Shown here: positions 30,671-39,440 of the stretch, piece after piece
How the letters are laid out: each line of letters begins with the position of its first letter
Position numbering within the stretch: position 1 is the stretch's first letter
DNA from: Arthrobacter endolithicus
Lineage (GTDB): Bacteria; Actinomycetota; Actinomycetes; Actinomycetales; Micrococcaceae
Assembly (NCBI RefSeq): GCF_026627425.1
Contig: NZ_JAPNLH010000010.1
Location: forward strand, 62,001 to 126,000
DNA: 64,000 bases
Reading direction: 5' to 3'
Notes under the pieces: generated by a model
Told to the model about the DNA's origin: nothing
The model's input: the letters and a program-made list of their open reading frames with translations, nothing else
The model's database searches: none
Position numbers and translations under genes: made by a program

Positions 30671-32011
30671 TCACGTGTGCGACTCGGCCTTCACCTGACG
30701 CAGCACCATGGCGGACACCAGGCCCAGGAGCAGGAGCGCCCCGGCGGCGGCGAGGGGGACAATGAACGCCGCCTGATAGCCGGCAGACTGTGCCAGCGCA
30801 CCGGAGATCGAGGAACCTAACGCGATGCCGGCGAGAATGCCGCTGGCCAGCGCCGTCATGACCGTGCCCATCCACTGCGGAGGGGCGATGACACTGCCTA
30901 CGCTGAAGATGGTGACCATGGCCGGTCCAACCGGGATGCCCACCAGCAGCAACACAACAATCATGGTGCTCAGGGAGTCCGGCAGGAAGAACGCGGCTGC
31001 GCCGGCCACCATGAGCATGGATACCAGCACCCACCGCCAGGCGTGGGTGAAGGCGAGCGGCCAGTAGGCCACGGACAAAGAGGCGAGGGCCGAGCTTGCA
31101 CCCATGGCGGCGTACATGAGCCCTGCCTGGTCGACCGAGCCATGGACGCCGGTGAAGGCCGTCAAGGCGGTCTGGGCTGAGCCGAAGAACGTCCCCATGC
31201 ACAGCATGCCGGCCACCGGGACCGCCACCTTGAACCAGTTCACCGATTCCTTGGGTACGTAACCGGCGTTTCCTGAATACCCGACGCTGCGGGCGTTGAC
31301 AACTGTGTGGGTGGGGTGGACGGCGAACAGCGTCACGAGGACCAGAGTCATAGCGGCGGCCAAAACCAGCGGCAACCACGGCGCGACGAGCGAGGCCAGC
31401 AGGCTCACCAGGGCCGGCCCCAGCACAAAGGTGACCTCGTCTGCGGTGCCTTCCAGCGACAGTGCCGTGTCAATGACCGGCCCGCGCTGGTCCCTGGGCA
31501 GCCGCCTGCTCAGCGCCATCCACCGCACCCGCGACAGCGGCCCCACCTGCGGGGAGGTGGCCCCGGCCAGCAGAGCCGCGGCCAGGACAGCCAAGGTCCG
31601 CCCGCCAGTGTATTCCCCCGTGGCATACACCAGGGCGACGACGGCGCCAACGATCAGCGAGTTGGCCACCGCGGCGACCAACAGGACCGGCTTTTGGCCG
31701 AGCCGGTCCGCCAAGTAGCCAACCAACGGCGCACCGACAGCCGCACCGGCACCGACGGAACCGGCGGCAAAGCCGCCAATGGCATAGGACCCGCTGATGG
31801 CCGTAACGAGGGTGAGAACGCCGATGGTGAGCATAGCGAGCGGCACGCGGGCAAACAGGCCCAGCGGGATATAGCCGTTCCCGGCCAGGCGTGGAAGAAG
31901 ACCATAGCGGCCCCCTCTATTCGCCGGACCCGGGCCCGCTGAGGGGCTGCCGGCCGGTTCAGGGCAGGACCCGGCCGTGGCGTCGACAAGCGCGGACTTT
32001 GGTGTGGTCAT
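30671..32011 (-). CDS. MFS transporter
   Basis: 446 aa with 12 predicted helices. The loop GYLADRLGQKPVLLVAAV between helices 2 and 3 is the MFS signature. A ~45-residue polar N-terminus precedes the first helix. It resembles drug or sugar efflux-type permeases of actinobacteria. Convergent with nagB. Confidence 0.88.
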   Translation of the reverse strand: MTTPKSALVDATAGSCPEPAGSPSAGPGPANRGGRYGLLPRLAGNGYIPLGLFARVPLAMLTIGVLTLVTAISGSYAIGGFAAGSVGAGAAVGAPLVGYLADRLGQKPVLLVAAVANSLIVGAVVALVYATGEYTGGRTLAVLAAALLAGATSPQVGPLSRVRWMALSRRLPRDQRGPVIDTALSLEGTADEVTFVLGPALVSLLASLVAPWLPLVLAAAMTLVLVTLFAVHPTHTVVNARSVGYSGNAGYVPKESVNWFKVAVPVAGMLCMGTFFGSAQTALTAFTGVHGSVDQAGLMYAAMGASSALASLSVAYWPLAFTHAWRWVLVSMLMVAGAAAFFLPDSLSTMIVVLLLVGIPVGPAMVTIFSVGSVIAPPQWMGTVMTALASGILAGIALGSSISGALAQSAGYQAAFIVPLAAAGALLLLGLVSAMVLRQVKAESHT

Positions 32012-32174
32012 CTTTTACCCGTTTAACAAAAGAGTGTGCACCGTCCCTGCCTCCCGGTGCACCCGACCCAAATACTCCTGCCAGTCTACCCAGCCGGCAA
32101 CACTAGCCCCGCAAATGAAACTGTCCCAGGTTACAAGATCATTTGAAACCCTGAAGCGGTTCGTTGGATCACGC

Positions 32175-32831
32175 TTACGGCTGCACGTACAGGACCTCGC
32201 CTGCTGACTTTCCAGTGTGCAGGTCCCAAAAGGCCTCGGCGATCAAATCCGGATCGAAGAACGTGCCGGCCTGGACGACGCCGCCTATGGTCACGGTGCC
32301 GACCTTGAGGCCCTGCTCGGCAAGCTCATCGGCCAGGGTTAGGGCCAGGTTGCGTAGTCCGGCCTTGCTGATGGAGGCCGATGCCCTGGACGCAACGGGA
32401 TTCAAGGCCAGTAGTCCTCCGGTGAAAAGGATGGAACCCGAACCCCGTGCAATCATGGCGGGCGCCGCCAGCTGGGCGCAGTTCAGCGCCCCGACTACGT
32501 TGACCATGAAATCCCGGGTCAGGTCCGCGGCGTTCAGGACGGAGGGGTTGGCAATCGTGTTGGCTCCGGCGTTGTAGACCAAAGCATCCAAGATTCCGTG
32601 TTCGGCCTGGATGCTGGCGAAAGCCGACTGCAGGCTCTGCAGGTCGGTCACATCGGCGACGACGCCGTGGGCCTCGATGCCGGCGCTCTGGAGCTCCGAT
32701 ACCCGAAGCTCAAGTGATGCCGGGTTCCTGGCCAGCAGGATCACCGTGAAGCCATTGGCTCCAAACTTCCTGGCTACACCGGCGCTGACGCCCGGACCGG
32801 CGCCCACGATGGCCACGCACTTCTGGTTCAT
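32175..32831 (-). CDS. Short-chain dehydrogenase/reductase-like protein without the classical Tyr
   Basis: 218 aa from MNQKCVAIVGAGPGVSAGVA, a Rossmann motif at the very start; in-frame codons further upstream add a non-family leader. VYNAGANTI replaces the usual NNAG. At the YxxxK position I read ASISKAGLRNL, with Lys but no Tyr. Relatives known to me with GAGPGVSAGVA openings also carry a Leu/Ser-type segment there, so this may be a subfamily trait. The reaction is uncertain. Confidence 0.8.
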   Translation of the reverse strand: MNQKCVAIVGAGPGVSAGVARKFGANGFTVILLARNPASLELRVSELQSAGIEAHGVVADVTDLQSLQSAFASIQAEHGILDALVYNAGANTIANPSVLNAADLTRDFMVNVVGALNCAQLAAPAMIARGSGSILFTGGLLALNPVASRASASISKAGLRNLALTLADELAEQGLKVGTVTIGGVVQAGTFFDPDLIAEAFWDLHTGKSAGEVLYVQP

Positions 32832-32946
32832 GTCTGCTGCTTTCGATTGATGCGATCGCGACGACAACAAATCTGGTGGAAAGGAGCTGGAGACGTTCGA
32901 GGCGTGGGCAGGCATTCCTTGTCATTCGCGTGAGAGGACTGGATTT

Positions 32947-33276
32947 TCAATGTATCATCCGAAGAATTCTTGCTTTGGAGCCTCTGGGGCCATAAGCGTC
33001 GATGGTTTCCCCACCGGCGCGAACCTGCGCAGCAGCGCCGCGTGTATTCTCCTGTTGCCCCATGGTGGCCACGACCAGGCGGACCTGGGCCGGGTTCATC
33101 CTGCACGGCTGACCGCCCTCGCGCCCGCGTGCCGGGACTGAGGCGCGGCCGACTATGGTTCGTTGGTGAATGAGGGCGCGCTCGATCTCAGCCAGGGCTA
33201 TTGGAACTACATCGTCGATGCGGTCCCTAGCGTTGGAGGTCTCCCGTTTGACGCCGGTCAGAGCCCCCTCCAGTTT
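32947..33276 (-). pseudogene. C-terminal remnant of a serine recombinase (resolvase/invertase)
   Basis: A minus-strand open frame of ~109 codons without a proper start reads RIDDVVPIALAEIERAL, IHQRTIVGRASVPARGREGG, then MNPAQVRLVVATMGQQEN and GGETIDAYGPRG. This follows the order of the resolvase long helix (AEFERxLIxERT), the RARGRxGG hinge and the Hin-type HTH (MTPAQVRLA...RQTLYRYVGPDG). The catalytic N-terminal domain with the active Ser is absent and several HTH residues are changed. It lies just after the sigma gene's stop codon. Confidence 0.7.
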
Positions 33277-33292
33277 TCACACAACAAGACTC

Positions 33293-33958
33293 TCACGTGC
33301 TTGAAGGTTCCGTCATTGCGTGGCGTAGCTTGAAAATGCTGTCCCGAATCCGGCTTTTTACCGTTGGCAGCGGCACATTCAGGATGTTCGCCACTTCGGC
33401 ATACGTCAGGCCATCAAAGAAGGCAAGATTGATTGCGGCGTGCTGGAGTGCCGATAGCGAAAGTAAATGACGGTTGACGTCCTCAGCCTCAAAGATCATA
33501 GCGGCCGTCTCTGCCACCACATCGTGGTCGGTGGAGTGACTCGTCGATGCAAAACGTGTCTGGCGGTTGCGGTGGGATTGTTCGGCTCGCACGTGGTCCA
33601 CAGCGCGGCGCCTGGCAATGGTCAGCAGCCACGCCATCGCGGACCCCCGTTCCGGATCGAACCGGTCCGCTGTTTTCCACACTTGCATGTACACCTCCTG
33701 GGAGGTATCCTCGCTGAGCTCCGTTGACACAAGAACGGCCCGGATCGTCGCGAACACTTTTTTGTTGGTCTGTGCGAAAAATTCCTCAAACGCGTCGTTG
33801 TCGCCCTCTGCTATACGGCCCAGCAGCCCGGTCAGAGCCCGCAGGCCTACGCGTTCAGCCCGTTCTTCAATTTCGCGACACGGCGATACAGACGGGTCGG
33901 GCGCGGGTGGTGTCGGCGGCACTGGCATGGACGGCCCTTCAAGGTCGGAGTGCATCAT
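33293..33958 (-). CDS. ECF RNA polymerase sigma factor (SigK-like)
   Basis: 221 aa. Region 2 spans ~55-125 (EDTSQEVYMQVWKTADRF, then GSAMAWLLTIARRRAVDHVR) and region 4 spans ~165-215 (LAFFDGLTYAEVANIL, then LPTVKSRIRDSIFKLR). The disordered Pro-rich N-terminus is ~40 residues. SigK-type factors normally sit beside an anti-sigma gene (RskA); none is seen on either side, where a recombinase remnant and a TetR gene lie instead. Confidence 0.9.
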   Translation of the reverse strand: MMHSDLEGPSMPVPPTPPAPDPSVSPCREIEERAERVGLRALTGLLGRIAEGDNDAFEEFFAQTNKKVFATIRAVLVSTELSEDTSQEVYMQVWKTADRFDPERGSAMAWLLTIARRRAVDHVRAEQSHRNRQTRFASTSHSTDHDVVAETAAMIFEAEDVNRHLLSLSALQHAAINLAFFDGLTYAEVANILNVPLPTVKSRIRDSIFKLRHAMTEPSST

Positions 33959-34001
33959 GACTACGGGTACGTGCCGGCAACAGGGGCCTTTCGTTATCCA
34001 G

Positions 34002-34658
34002 TCAGGTGCTTCCTTGCCTTGGTGGGGTCAATTGGGTGCCGCCTCCGTGATCTGCGATGAGGGAGACGGCCATACTTTTGGCCCAAACGGCGGCTTCCTT
34101 ATCTCCCTCTACGGCGGAGATGATGGAGCCTTTCGTCAGGATGTGGCAGGACCTGGCAAAACGGTCTGGTTCCTCAAGACCTGCTTCCGTGGCGAGAGTC
34201 CGCATGAAGTCCCGCACCTGGGCCAGATAGCCGGCTGCGGCCTTCCCCAATGGATGGGTGGCGCCCATTTCCAGCATGGTGTTTATGAAGGAACAGGCCT
34301 CGAAATCGTCACGGCGGAACCACCCGTCCAAAACATCGAAAATGGCCAGCAACTGGGCTGTAGGAGTATCGGCCCTCCTTCTGGACTCGGAGATGATCTG
34401 CTCGACAGTCCAGACCTGATGGCAGCGTTCCAAGAAGGCCAGGACCAGATCGTCCTTTGAAGCGAAGTGTCCGTAGAAGGTCGCCTTGGCAACCCCGGCC
34501 CGCGATATCAGTTCCGCGATGCCGACATCGCGGATCCCACGCTGGGCGAATAACTCATAGGCGGCAACCATAATTCGCTCCCGCGCGCCAGGAGGAATCA
34601 CCGGAGACGGGGCTGACGTATCGGTCAGGTCGGCTAAGAGGCGTTGGGAGTGTTTCAT
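34002..34658 (-). CDS. TetR family transcriptional regulator
   Basis: 218 aa. The HTH at ~25-70 reads RERIMVAAYELFAQRGIRDV, then AGVAKATFYGHFASKDDLVLAFL. The C-terminal ligand domain is variable. A near-perfect palindrome 29 bases upstream suggests self-regulation and possibly control of the divergent LuxR-type gene. Confidence 0.92.
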   Translation of the reverse strand: MKHSQRLLADLTDTSAPSPVIPPGARERIMVAAYELFAQRGIRDVGIAELISRAGVAKATFYGHFASKDDLVLAFLERCHQVWTVEQIISESRRRADTPTAQLLAIFDVLDGWFRRDDFEACSFINTMLEMGATHPLGKAAAGYLAQVRDFMRTLATEAGLEEPDRFARSCHILTKGSIISAVEGDKEAAVWAKSMAVSLIADHGGGTQLTPPRQGST

Positions 34659-34686
34659 CAGAAGCAGACACTACACGTAAAACCAG

Positions 34687-34700
34687 ACAGACCGGTCGGT
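34687..34700. promoter_or_regulatory. Candidate TetR operator
   Basis: ACAGACCGGTCGGT is a 14-bp palindrome with one mismatch pair. It resembles ACCGACCGGTCGGT-type sites of TetR regulators and lies in the 135-base gap between tetR and the divergent LuxR-type gene. Confidence 0.5.
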
Positions 34701-34781
34701 ATGGTCCTTGTACACAGAAATAAGACCTAATTCCATCCGAGCCCCGGGCCCAACCGCCACCAAAAAAACCCCAATCGCCCC

Positions 34782-34787
34782 TAAGAT
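34782..34787 (+). promoter_or_regulatory. Leaderless-type -10 box
   Basis: TAAGAT, then 6 bases, then the ATG of the LuxR-type regulator at 34794. Confidence 0.5.
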
Positions 34788-34793
34788 CGGGTT

Positions 34794-37508
34794 ATGCGCA
34801 CGCCAGTGCTGGCCACCAAGCTTTTCGTGCCACGACGGCGCACTCGCCTCGTCGCACGCCTACGACTCACCGAGCAGCTTGACGCTGCACTCGACTCCGG
34901 CCACCGGCTCACGCTCATCTCGGCACCGGCGGGCTTCGGTAAGACAACCTTGGTCATCGACTGGATCGAGCACGTCACTCGCGGCCGATCAGAGACGCGC
35001 GTGGCCTGGCTCTCCCTCGATGATGGCGACGACGACCCCGCGCGCTTCCTGACGCACCTGATCGCCGCTTTTCAACGTTTCGATGAGGGCCTCGGCGCTG
35101 ACGCGCTCACCCTCCTGGGCGCCACCCAACCTATTCCCGTCGAGACGACACTGACTGCGCTCATTAACGACCTCACGGCGGCAGCCGGGCAAACCGTCCT
35201 CGTCCTGGACGACTACCATGCTATCGAGGCACCGGCGGTCCACGACGCAGTCACGTTCTTCGTTGACCATCTCCCTGCCCAACTGCATCTGCTTATCGTG
35301 AGCCGGTCGGACCCGCCGCTCCCACTGGCCCGCCTGCGAACCCGCAGTGAGCTCACCGAGCTGAGAGCCTCCGACCTGCGCTTCAACCACGACGAAGCCG
35401 AGGACTTCCTAAACCAGGTCATGGGTCTGAGCCTGTCGGTCGGCGACATCAGTGCGCTCGAGACCCGAACCGAGGGTTGGGTCGCCGGTCTCCAGCTCGC
35501 CGCGCTCTCGCTTCGGAACCTTGATGACGTCTCCGCGTTCATCGACGCGTTCACCGGAAGCAACCGCTTCGTCCTGGACTATCTCGTTGAGGAGGTGCTC
35601 GGTCACCAGCCCGAGCAAGTCCGCAGCTTCCTTCTCCAAACCGCACTGCTGGAGCGGCTGACAGGTCCGCTGTGTGACGCGCTCACCGGCGGCACCGACG
35701 GCAGTCGCATGCTCGAGCATCTGGAGCGTGCCAACCTCTTCGTCGTCCCACTGGACGACCGCCGGCAGTGGTACCGCTACCACCACCTCTTCGCCGACGG
35801 CCTCCGCGTACGCATGCTCGCCGAGGACCGCGAACGGGTGCGGACGCTGCACCAGGCTGCCAGCGTCTGGTATGAGCAGCACAACCTGTTGGAGGACGCG
35901 ATCCGCCATGCCTTCGCCGCCAGCGACTACGATCGTGCGGGTCAGTTGATCGAGCTTGCGGTGCCGGAAATCCGGCGCACCCGGCAGGACGCGTCGCTGC
36001 TCGGCTGGCTCAAGGCGCTGCCCGATCAGGAGGTGCGCCGTCGGCCTGTCCTCAGCGTCTTCTACGGCTGGATGCTCATGGTCTCGGGTGACCTCGACGG
36101 GGTAGAGGCCCGCCTCGACGACGCCGAACGAGAACTCGCGGGCACGCCGAGTGTGACGTGGGCGGATACCGATGAACTGCGAACCCTGCCGATGACCATC
36201 GCCACCTACCGGGCCTCACTGGCCCAGGCGCGCGGTGATGTGGCCGGCACGACCCACCATGCCCGACGGGTTCTCGAGCTCGCCGGACCCGAGGATCACC
36301 TCGCCCGCAGCGCCGGAGCCGGGTTCCTCGGACTCGCAGCCTGGGCGCAGGGGGACGTGCAGACCGCGTTGCAGACGTTTCCGCAAGCGGTAACGAGCTT
36401 GCACGCGGCCCGGAACCCAGTCGAGGAACTCAGCAGCACTGTCGTGCTCGCCGAGATGTGGATCGCGGCCGGACGACCGAGCAGGGCCCGCTGGCTTTAT
36501 GAAGACGCGCTCAAATTGGCCAACGCCGGCGGAGGAGAACGGGGAGGGCCCGTTCCGGTGCCGACCGCCGGCCTTCACATCGGGCTTGCCGAGCTCGACC
36601 GGGAGGTCGCCAACCTTGACTCCGCCACCCGGCACCTCGATACCGCCAAGGCCGTAGGCGAGAGGGCCTCAGTGGCGGAGCATCGGTACAGGTGGTTCGT
36701 TGCAGCGGCCCACGTCCAGGAGGATGGCGGGGACCCGGACGGGGCGATCCGCCTCCTGGACCAGGCAGAGCGCCTCTACCTGCGCGGCTTCTTCCCCGAT
36801 GTACACCCCATCGCGGCCATGAGGACCCGGCTCCGGATCGCTCAGGGCGACCTAGCTTCGGCCGCCAACTGGGCCAGTGACCGCGGCCTGTCCGCCACCG
36901 ATGACCCTAGTTATCTGCGCGAGTTCGACCACCTCACCTTGGTTCGGCTCTTCCTGGCTCAGTACCGCACCCACAACCACGCCAGCGCACTCGACGACGC
37001 GGTCGCCCTGCTGGACAGGCTTCACGAGCCGGCCCACGCATCTGGACGCGAGGGCAGCGTCCTGGAGATCCGGATGCTGCAGGCGCTCGCCCACGACGCG
37101 CAAGGACACCGGCCGCTCGCCCTCGAGATGCTGGACCAAGCCCTGGCCGCGGCGCCCGAGCCCGAGGGCTTCGTGCGGCTGTTCCTCGACGAGGGCATAC
37201 CCATGATTTCCCTTCTCCGCTCCGCCCAAGCAGGCGCCGGGTTCCTTGGAGGGCACGCGCGTCGATTGCTGGCCGCCGGCGCGATGACCGGCGCCCGCCC
37301 GATGACCGGCGCCCAGGTGACGTTGAGCGAGCGGGAGCAACAGGTGCTCGGACTGCTGGCCAGCGAGCTGAGCGGCCCCGAGATCGCGCGCCAACTGTTC
37401 GTCTCGATCAACACGCTGCGCACCCACACCAAGCACATCTTCGCCAAACTCAACGTAACCAGCCGCCCCGACGCCGTCCGCCGCGCCCGCAACGATGGCC
37501 TCCTCTAG
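34794..37508 (+). CDS. Large ATP-binding LuxR-family (MalT-like) regulator
   Basis: 904 aa. It starts with RTPVLATKLFVPRRRTRLV as in MalT. Walker A APAGFGKTT lies at ~45-53 and TVLVLDDYHAIE resembles Walker B. TPR-like helical repeats occupy ~400-820, and a C-terminal LuxR HTH (LSEREQQVLGLLASELSGPE, then LFVSINTLRTHTKHIFAKL) closes the protein. Such proteins sense a ligand with the TPR part and activate nearby genes. The membrane-protein operon 160 bases downstream, preceded by a palindrome, is the obvious candidate target. Confidence 0.9.
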   Translation: MRTPVLATKLFVPRRRTRLVARLRLTEQLDAALDSGHRLTLISAPAGFGKTTLVIDWIEHVTRGRSETRVAWLSLDDGDDDPARFLTHLIAAFQRFDEGLGADALTLLGATQPIPVETTLTALINDLTAAAGQTVLVLDDYHAIEAPAVHDAVTFFVDHLPAQLHLLIVSRSDPPLPLARLRTRSELTELRASDLRFNHDEAEDFLNQVMGLSLSVGDISALETRTEGWVAGLQLAALSLRNLDDVSAFIDAFTGSNRFVLDYLVEEVLGHQPEQVRSFLLQTALLERLTGPLCDALTGGTDGSRMLEHLERANLFVVPLDDRRQWYRYHHLFADGLRVRMLAEDRERVRTLHQAASVWYEQHNLLEDAIRHAFAASDYDRAGQLIELAVPEIRRTRQDASLLGWLKALPDQEVRRRPVLSVFYGWMLMVSGDLDGVEARLDDAERELAGTPSVTWADTDELRTLPMTIATYRASLAQARGDVAGTTHHARRVLELAGPEDHLARSAGAGFLGLAAWAQGDVQTALQTFPQAVTSLHAARNPVEELSSTVVLAEMWIAAGRPSRARWLYEDALKLANAGGGERGGPVPVPTAGLHIGLAELDREVANLDSATRHLDTAKAVGERASVAEHRYRWFVAAAHVQEDGGDPDGAIRLLDQAERLYLRGFFPDVHPIAAMRTRLRIAQGDLASAANWASDRGLSATDDPSYLREFDHLTLVRLFLAQYRTHNHASALDDAVALLDRLHEPAHASGREGSVLEIRMLQALAHDAQGHRPLALEMLDQALAAAPEPEGFVRLFLDEGIPMISLLRSAQAGAGFLGGHARRLLAAGAMTGARPMTGAQVTLSEREQQVLGLLASELSGPEIARQLFVSINTLRTHTKHIFAKLNVTSRPDAVRRARNDGLL

Positions 37509-37572
37509 GCTGCCGGTAACCGGTGCCTGCTGAAGGCGGGCTGGCACCATGGCTGCAGAAATCACCACATCA

Positions 37573-37590
37573 ATCACATCGCGATGTGAT
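37573..37590. promoter_or_regulatory. Perfect 18-bp palindrome, putative operator
   Basis: ATCACATCGCGATGTGAT is fully symmetric, with extra half-site-like ATCACATG and CACCACATC stretches on both sides. It lies 80 bases before the start of the small membrane operon and 65 bases after the LuxR-type gene. No T-run follows, so an operator is more likely than a terminator. Confidence 0.6.
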
Positions 37591-37669
37591 GCTCAGTCAT
37601 CACATGCCTTCCTACATTGGAGATACCCCGCGGCACCCCGCCACGGACATCCCGAACCAGGAGCCGGAC

Positions 37670-38359
37670 ATGATTATCACCACCACCATCCTCACCCGGG
37701 CGGCCGGCGTTGCCGCTGCCACCGCAGGACTGTTGTTCATCGGACTTCAGATCAATCATCCTCACGTGGACGCGAACTTCGCCACCACGACCGAGTACGC
37801 GGTCCGCGAATCCCTCAAGGTCCTCATGGCGGCACTGGCGTTCGCCGGCATCACCGGGATGTACCTGCGCCAGGTGAAGCAGACCGGAGTGCCCGGTCTG
37901 ATCGGGTACGTCATGTTCGGCACCGGCTGGCTCGCACTCATGAGCATCGAAGTGGTTGGCCTGTCCATCATCCCGTCCCTGGCTCACAGCGCACCCGGCT
38001 ACGCCAACGACGTCCTCGCCGTGGCCACCGGAGGCACCGCGACCGGCGACATCGGCCTGTTTCCGACCGTCAACCTGGTCACCGGCATCCTTTATCTGGC
38101 CGGCGGACTTGTCTTCGGCATTGCCCTCTTCCGCGCCAACATTCTCACCCGGTGGGCTGCCGCACTCCTCTCCGTTGGCACGGTCGCCACCATCGGGACA
38201 ATGGTGCTCCCGCAGGTCAACTACAGACTGTTCGCCATTCCTGTCGGCGTGGCTCTGGTCGGCCTCGGCTACTCCCTGTGGCGCGAGCAGCGCACCTCGG
38301 CCGCTCAGCCCGGGACCAGTCCTGTCAGTTCGCGGCTAGACCCCGCTGGCGCCAAGTGA
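37670..38359 (+). CDS. DUF4386-like seven-helix membrane protein
   Basis: 229 aa with about seven hydrophobic segments, starting MIITTTILTRAAGVAAATAGLLF after CAGGAG. Frames extending further upstream would run through the palindrome and are rejected. No catalytic motif. It overlaps the next gene by four bases (GTGA). Proteins of this look commonly lie next to MalT-like regulators in actinobacteria; function unknown. Confidence 0.72.
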   Translation: MIITTTILTRAAGVAAATAGLLFIGLQINHPHVDANFATTTEYAVRESLKVLMAALAFAGITGMYLRQVKQTGVPGLIGYVMFGTGWLALMSIEVVGLSIIPSLAHSAPGYANDVLAVATGGTATGDIGLFPTVNLVTGILYLAGGLVFGIALFRANILTRWAAALLSVGTVATIGTMVLPQVNYRLFAIPVGVALVGLGYSLWREQRTSAAQPGTSPVSSRLDPAGAK

Positions 38360-39033
38360 CCGACCATGCGGCACCCCGCCCCGCCCGGTCGCCCGGGTGG
38401 GTGCCGTTCGCCCTGGTCACCCTCGTTTTGGTGCCCGCCATTGCCGGCTCTCTGCGCCTGGTTGAGCTCGCTGGTGGTCCGCCCCTGATTCCGGCCAACC
38501 CGCGCATCACAGTCTCGCCCGTGCCTGTGGCCGTGCACATCGTCTGCGCCGTGCTGTACGCCGTCCTCGGCGCCTTCCAGTTCTCCGCCGGGCTCAGGCG
38601 CCGCCGGCCCGGCCGGCACCGGGTGGCCGGACGGGTCCTGGTGGTGCTGGGCTTGGCCGTGGCGTTCTCAGCTCTTTGGATGACGCAGTTCTACCCCCGC
38701 CAGCCCGGCACCGGGGAACTGGCCCACGTCTTCCGGCTCGCGTTCGGATCGGGCATGGCCGCCAGCATCATCCTCGGCTTCACCGCGATCCGCCACGGCG
38801 ACGTCGCCCACCACCGGGCCTGGATGACACGCGCCTACGCACTGGCTCTCGGGGCCGGCACCCAAGTGTTTACCCTGGGCATCGGGAAAGCGGTCTTCGG
38901 CACCAGCGAACCCACCACCGATCTGAGCCTGGGCGCTGGCTGGGCCATCAACCTAGCTGTCGCCGAGTACCTCATCCGCCGGTCGGCGCCCCGACGAGCG
39001 CACGCCCGAGCAGCATTCGCCAGCTTCCAATGA
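38356..39033 (+). CDS. DUF2306 membrane protein
   Basis: 225 aa from the overlapping GTG. Hydrophobic segments alternate with conserved polar spots typical of DUF2306: HIVCAVLYAVLGAFQFSAGLR, GRVLVVLGLAVAFSALWM and HRAWMTRAYALALGAGTQ. The repeated His/Arg near helix ends resembles heme-binding membrane families, but that is speculative. Translationally coupled on both sides. Confidence 0.78.
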   Translation: MTDHAAPRPARSPGWVPFALVTLVLVPAIAGSLRLVELAGGPPLIPANPRITVSPVPVAVHIVCAVLYAVLGAFQFSAGLRRRRPGRHRVAGRVLVVLGLAVAFSALWMTQFYPRQPGTGELAHVFRLAFGSGMAASIILGFTAIRHGDVAHHRAWMTRAYALALGAGTQVFTLGIGKAVFGTSEPTTDLSLGAGWAINLAVAEYLIRRSAPRRAHARAAFASFQ

Positions 39034-39440
39034 GCCCACGGCCAGGACACCGCGCCCCCACGCACTACGAGTTCCGGGTCGGTGGGCACCTCGACGACCA
39101 CTGGTCTGTCTGGTTCGCTGACCTCACCCTGACCCGCGATAGCGACGGCACGACCAGCCTCAGCGGTCTCGTCTCGGACCAATCAGAGCTGCATGGGCTC
39201 CTCATGAAGGTCCGCGACATGGGAGTCACGCTGATCTCGCTCAAGGCTTTTGACACACCCCACTGGACCGGCGGCACGCCGGGCGTAGCTCGATGGAGAA
39301 CCAATGAATGTCCACAACACCAGCTGGAGGAGAGCACCCATGACCATCACCTCGTCCCGTCTCATCCCCCAAGCCAGCCAGACCAACCTGACTCATCGGC
39401 ACATCCCAAGGACGCCAAGGCCCCCGGTCCTGGTCGTTAG
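39030..39440 (+). CDS. Small soluble protein, C-terminus possibly frameshifted
   Basis: 136 aa, ATG overlapping the upstream stop. Residues ~10-75 (HYEFRVGGHLDDHWSVWF, then LSGLVSDQSELHGLLMKVRDMGVTLISL) look like a real compact domain found beside such membrane operons. The remaining ~60 residues are His/Pro-rich, unlike protein, and overlap the start of another frame, so the natural end was probably near 39260. Function unknown. Confidence 0.6.
   Translation: MSPRPGHRAPTHYEFRVGGHLDDHWSVWFADLTLTRDSDGTTSLSGLVSDQSELHGLLMKVRDMGVTLISLKAFDTPHWTGGTPGVARWRTNECPQHQLEESTHDHHLVPSHPPSQPDQPDSSAHPKDAKAPGPGR

Noticed and set aside
32175-32831. Missing SDR catalytic Tyr as evidence of decay
   Set aside because: Related proteins opening with GAGPGVSAGVA appear to lack the Tyr too, as far as I can recall, so it may be a subfamily feature; the frame is intact.
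37549-38355. Upstream part of a 494-codon frame ending in the DUF2306 protein
   Set aside because: The first ~269 codons lie out of frame over the DUF4386-like gene and are His/Arg-rich; only the part from GTG 38356 is protein-like.
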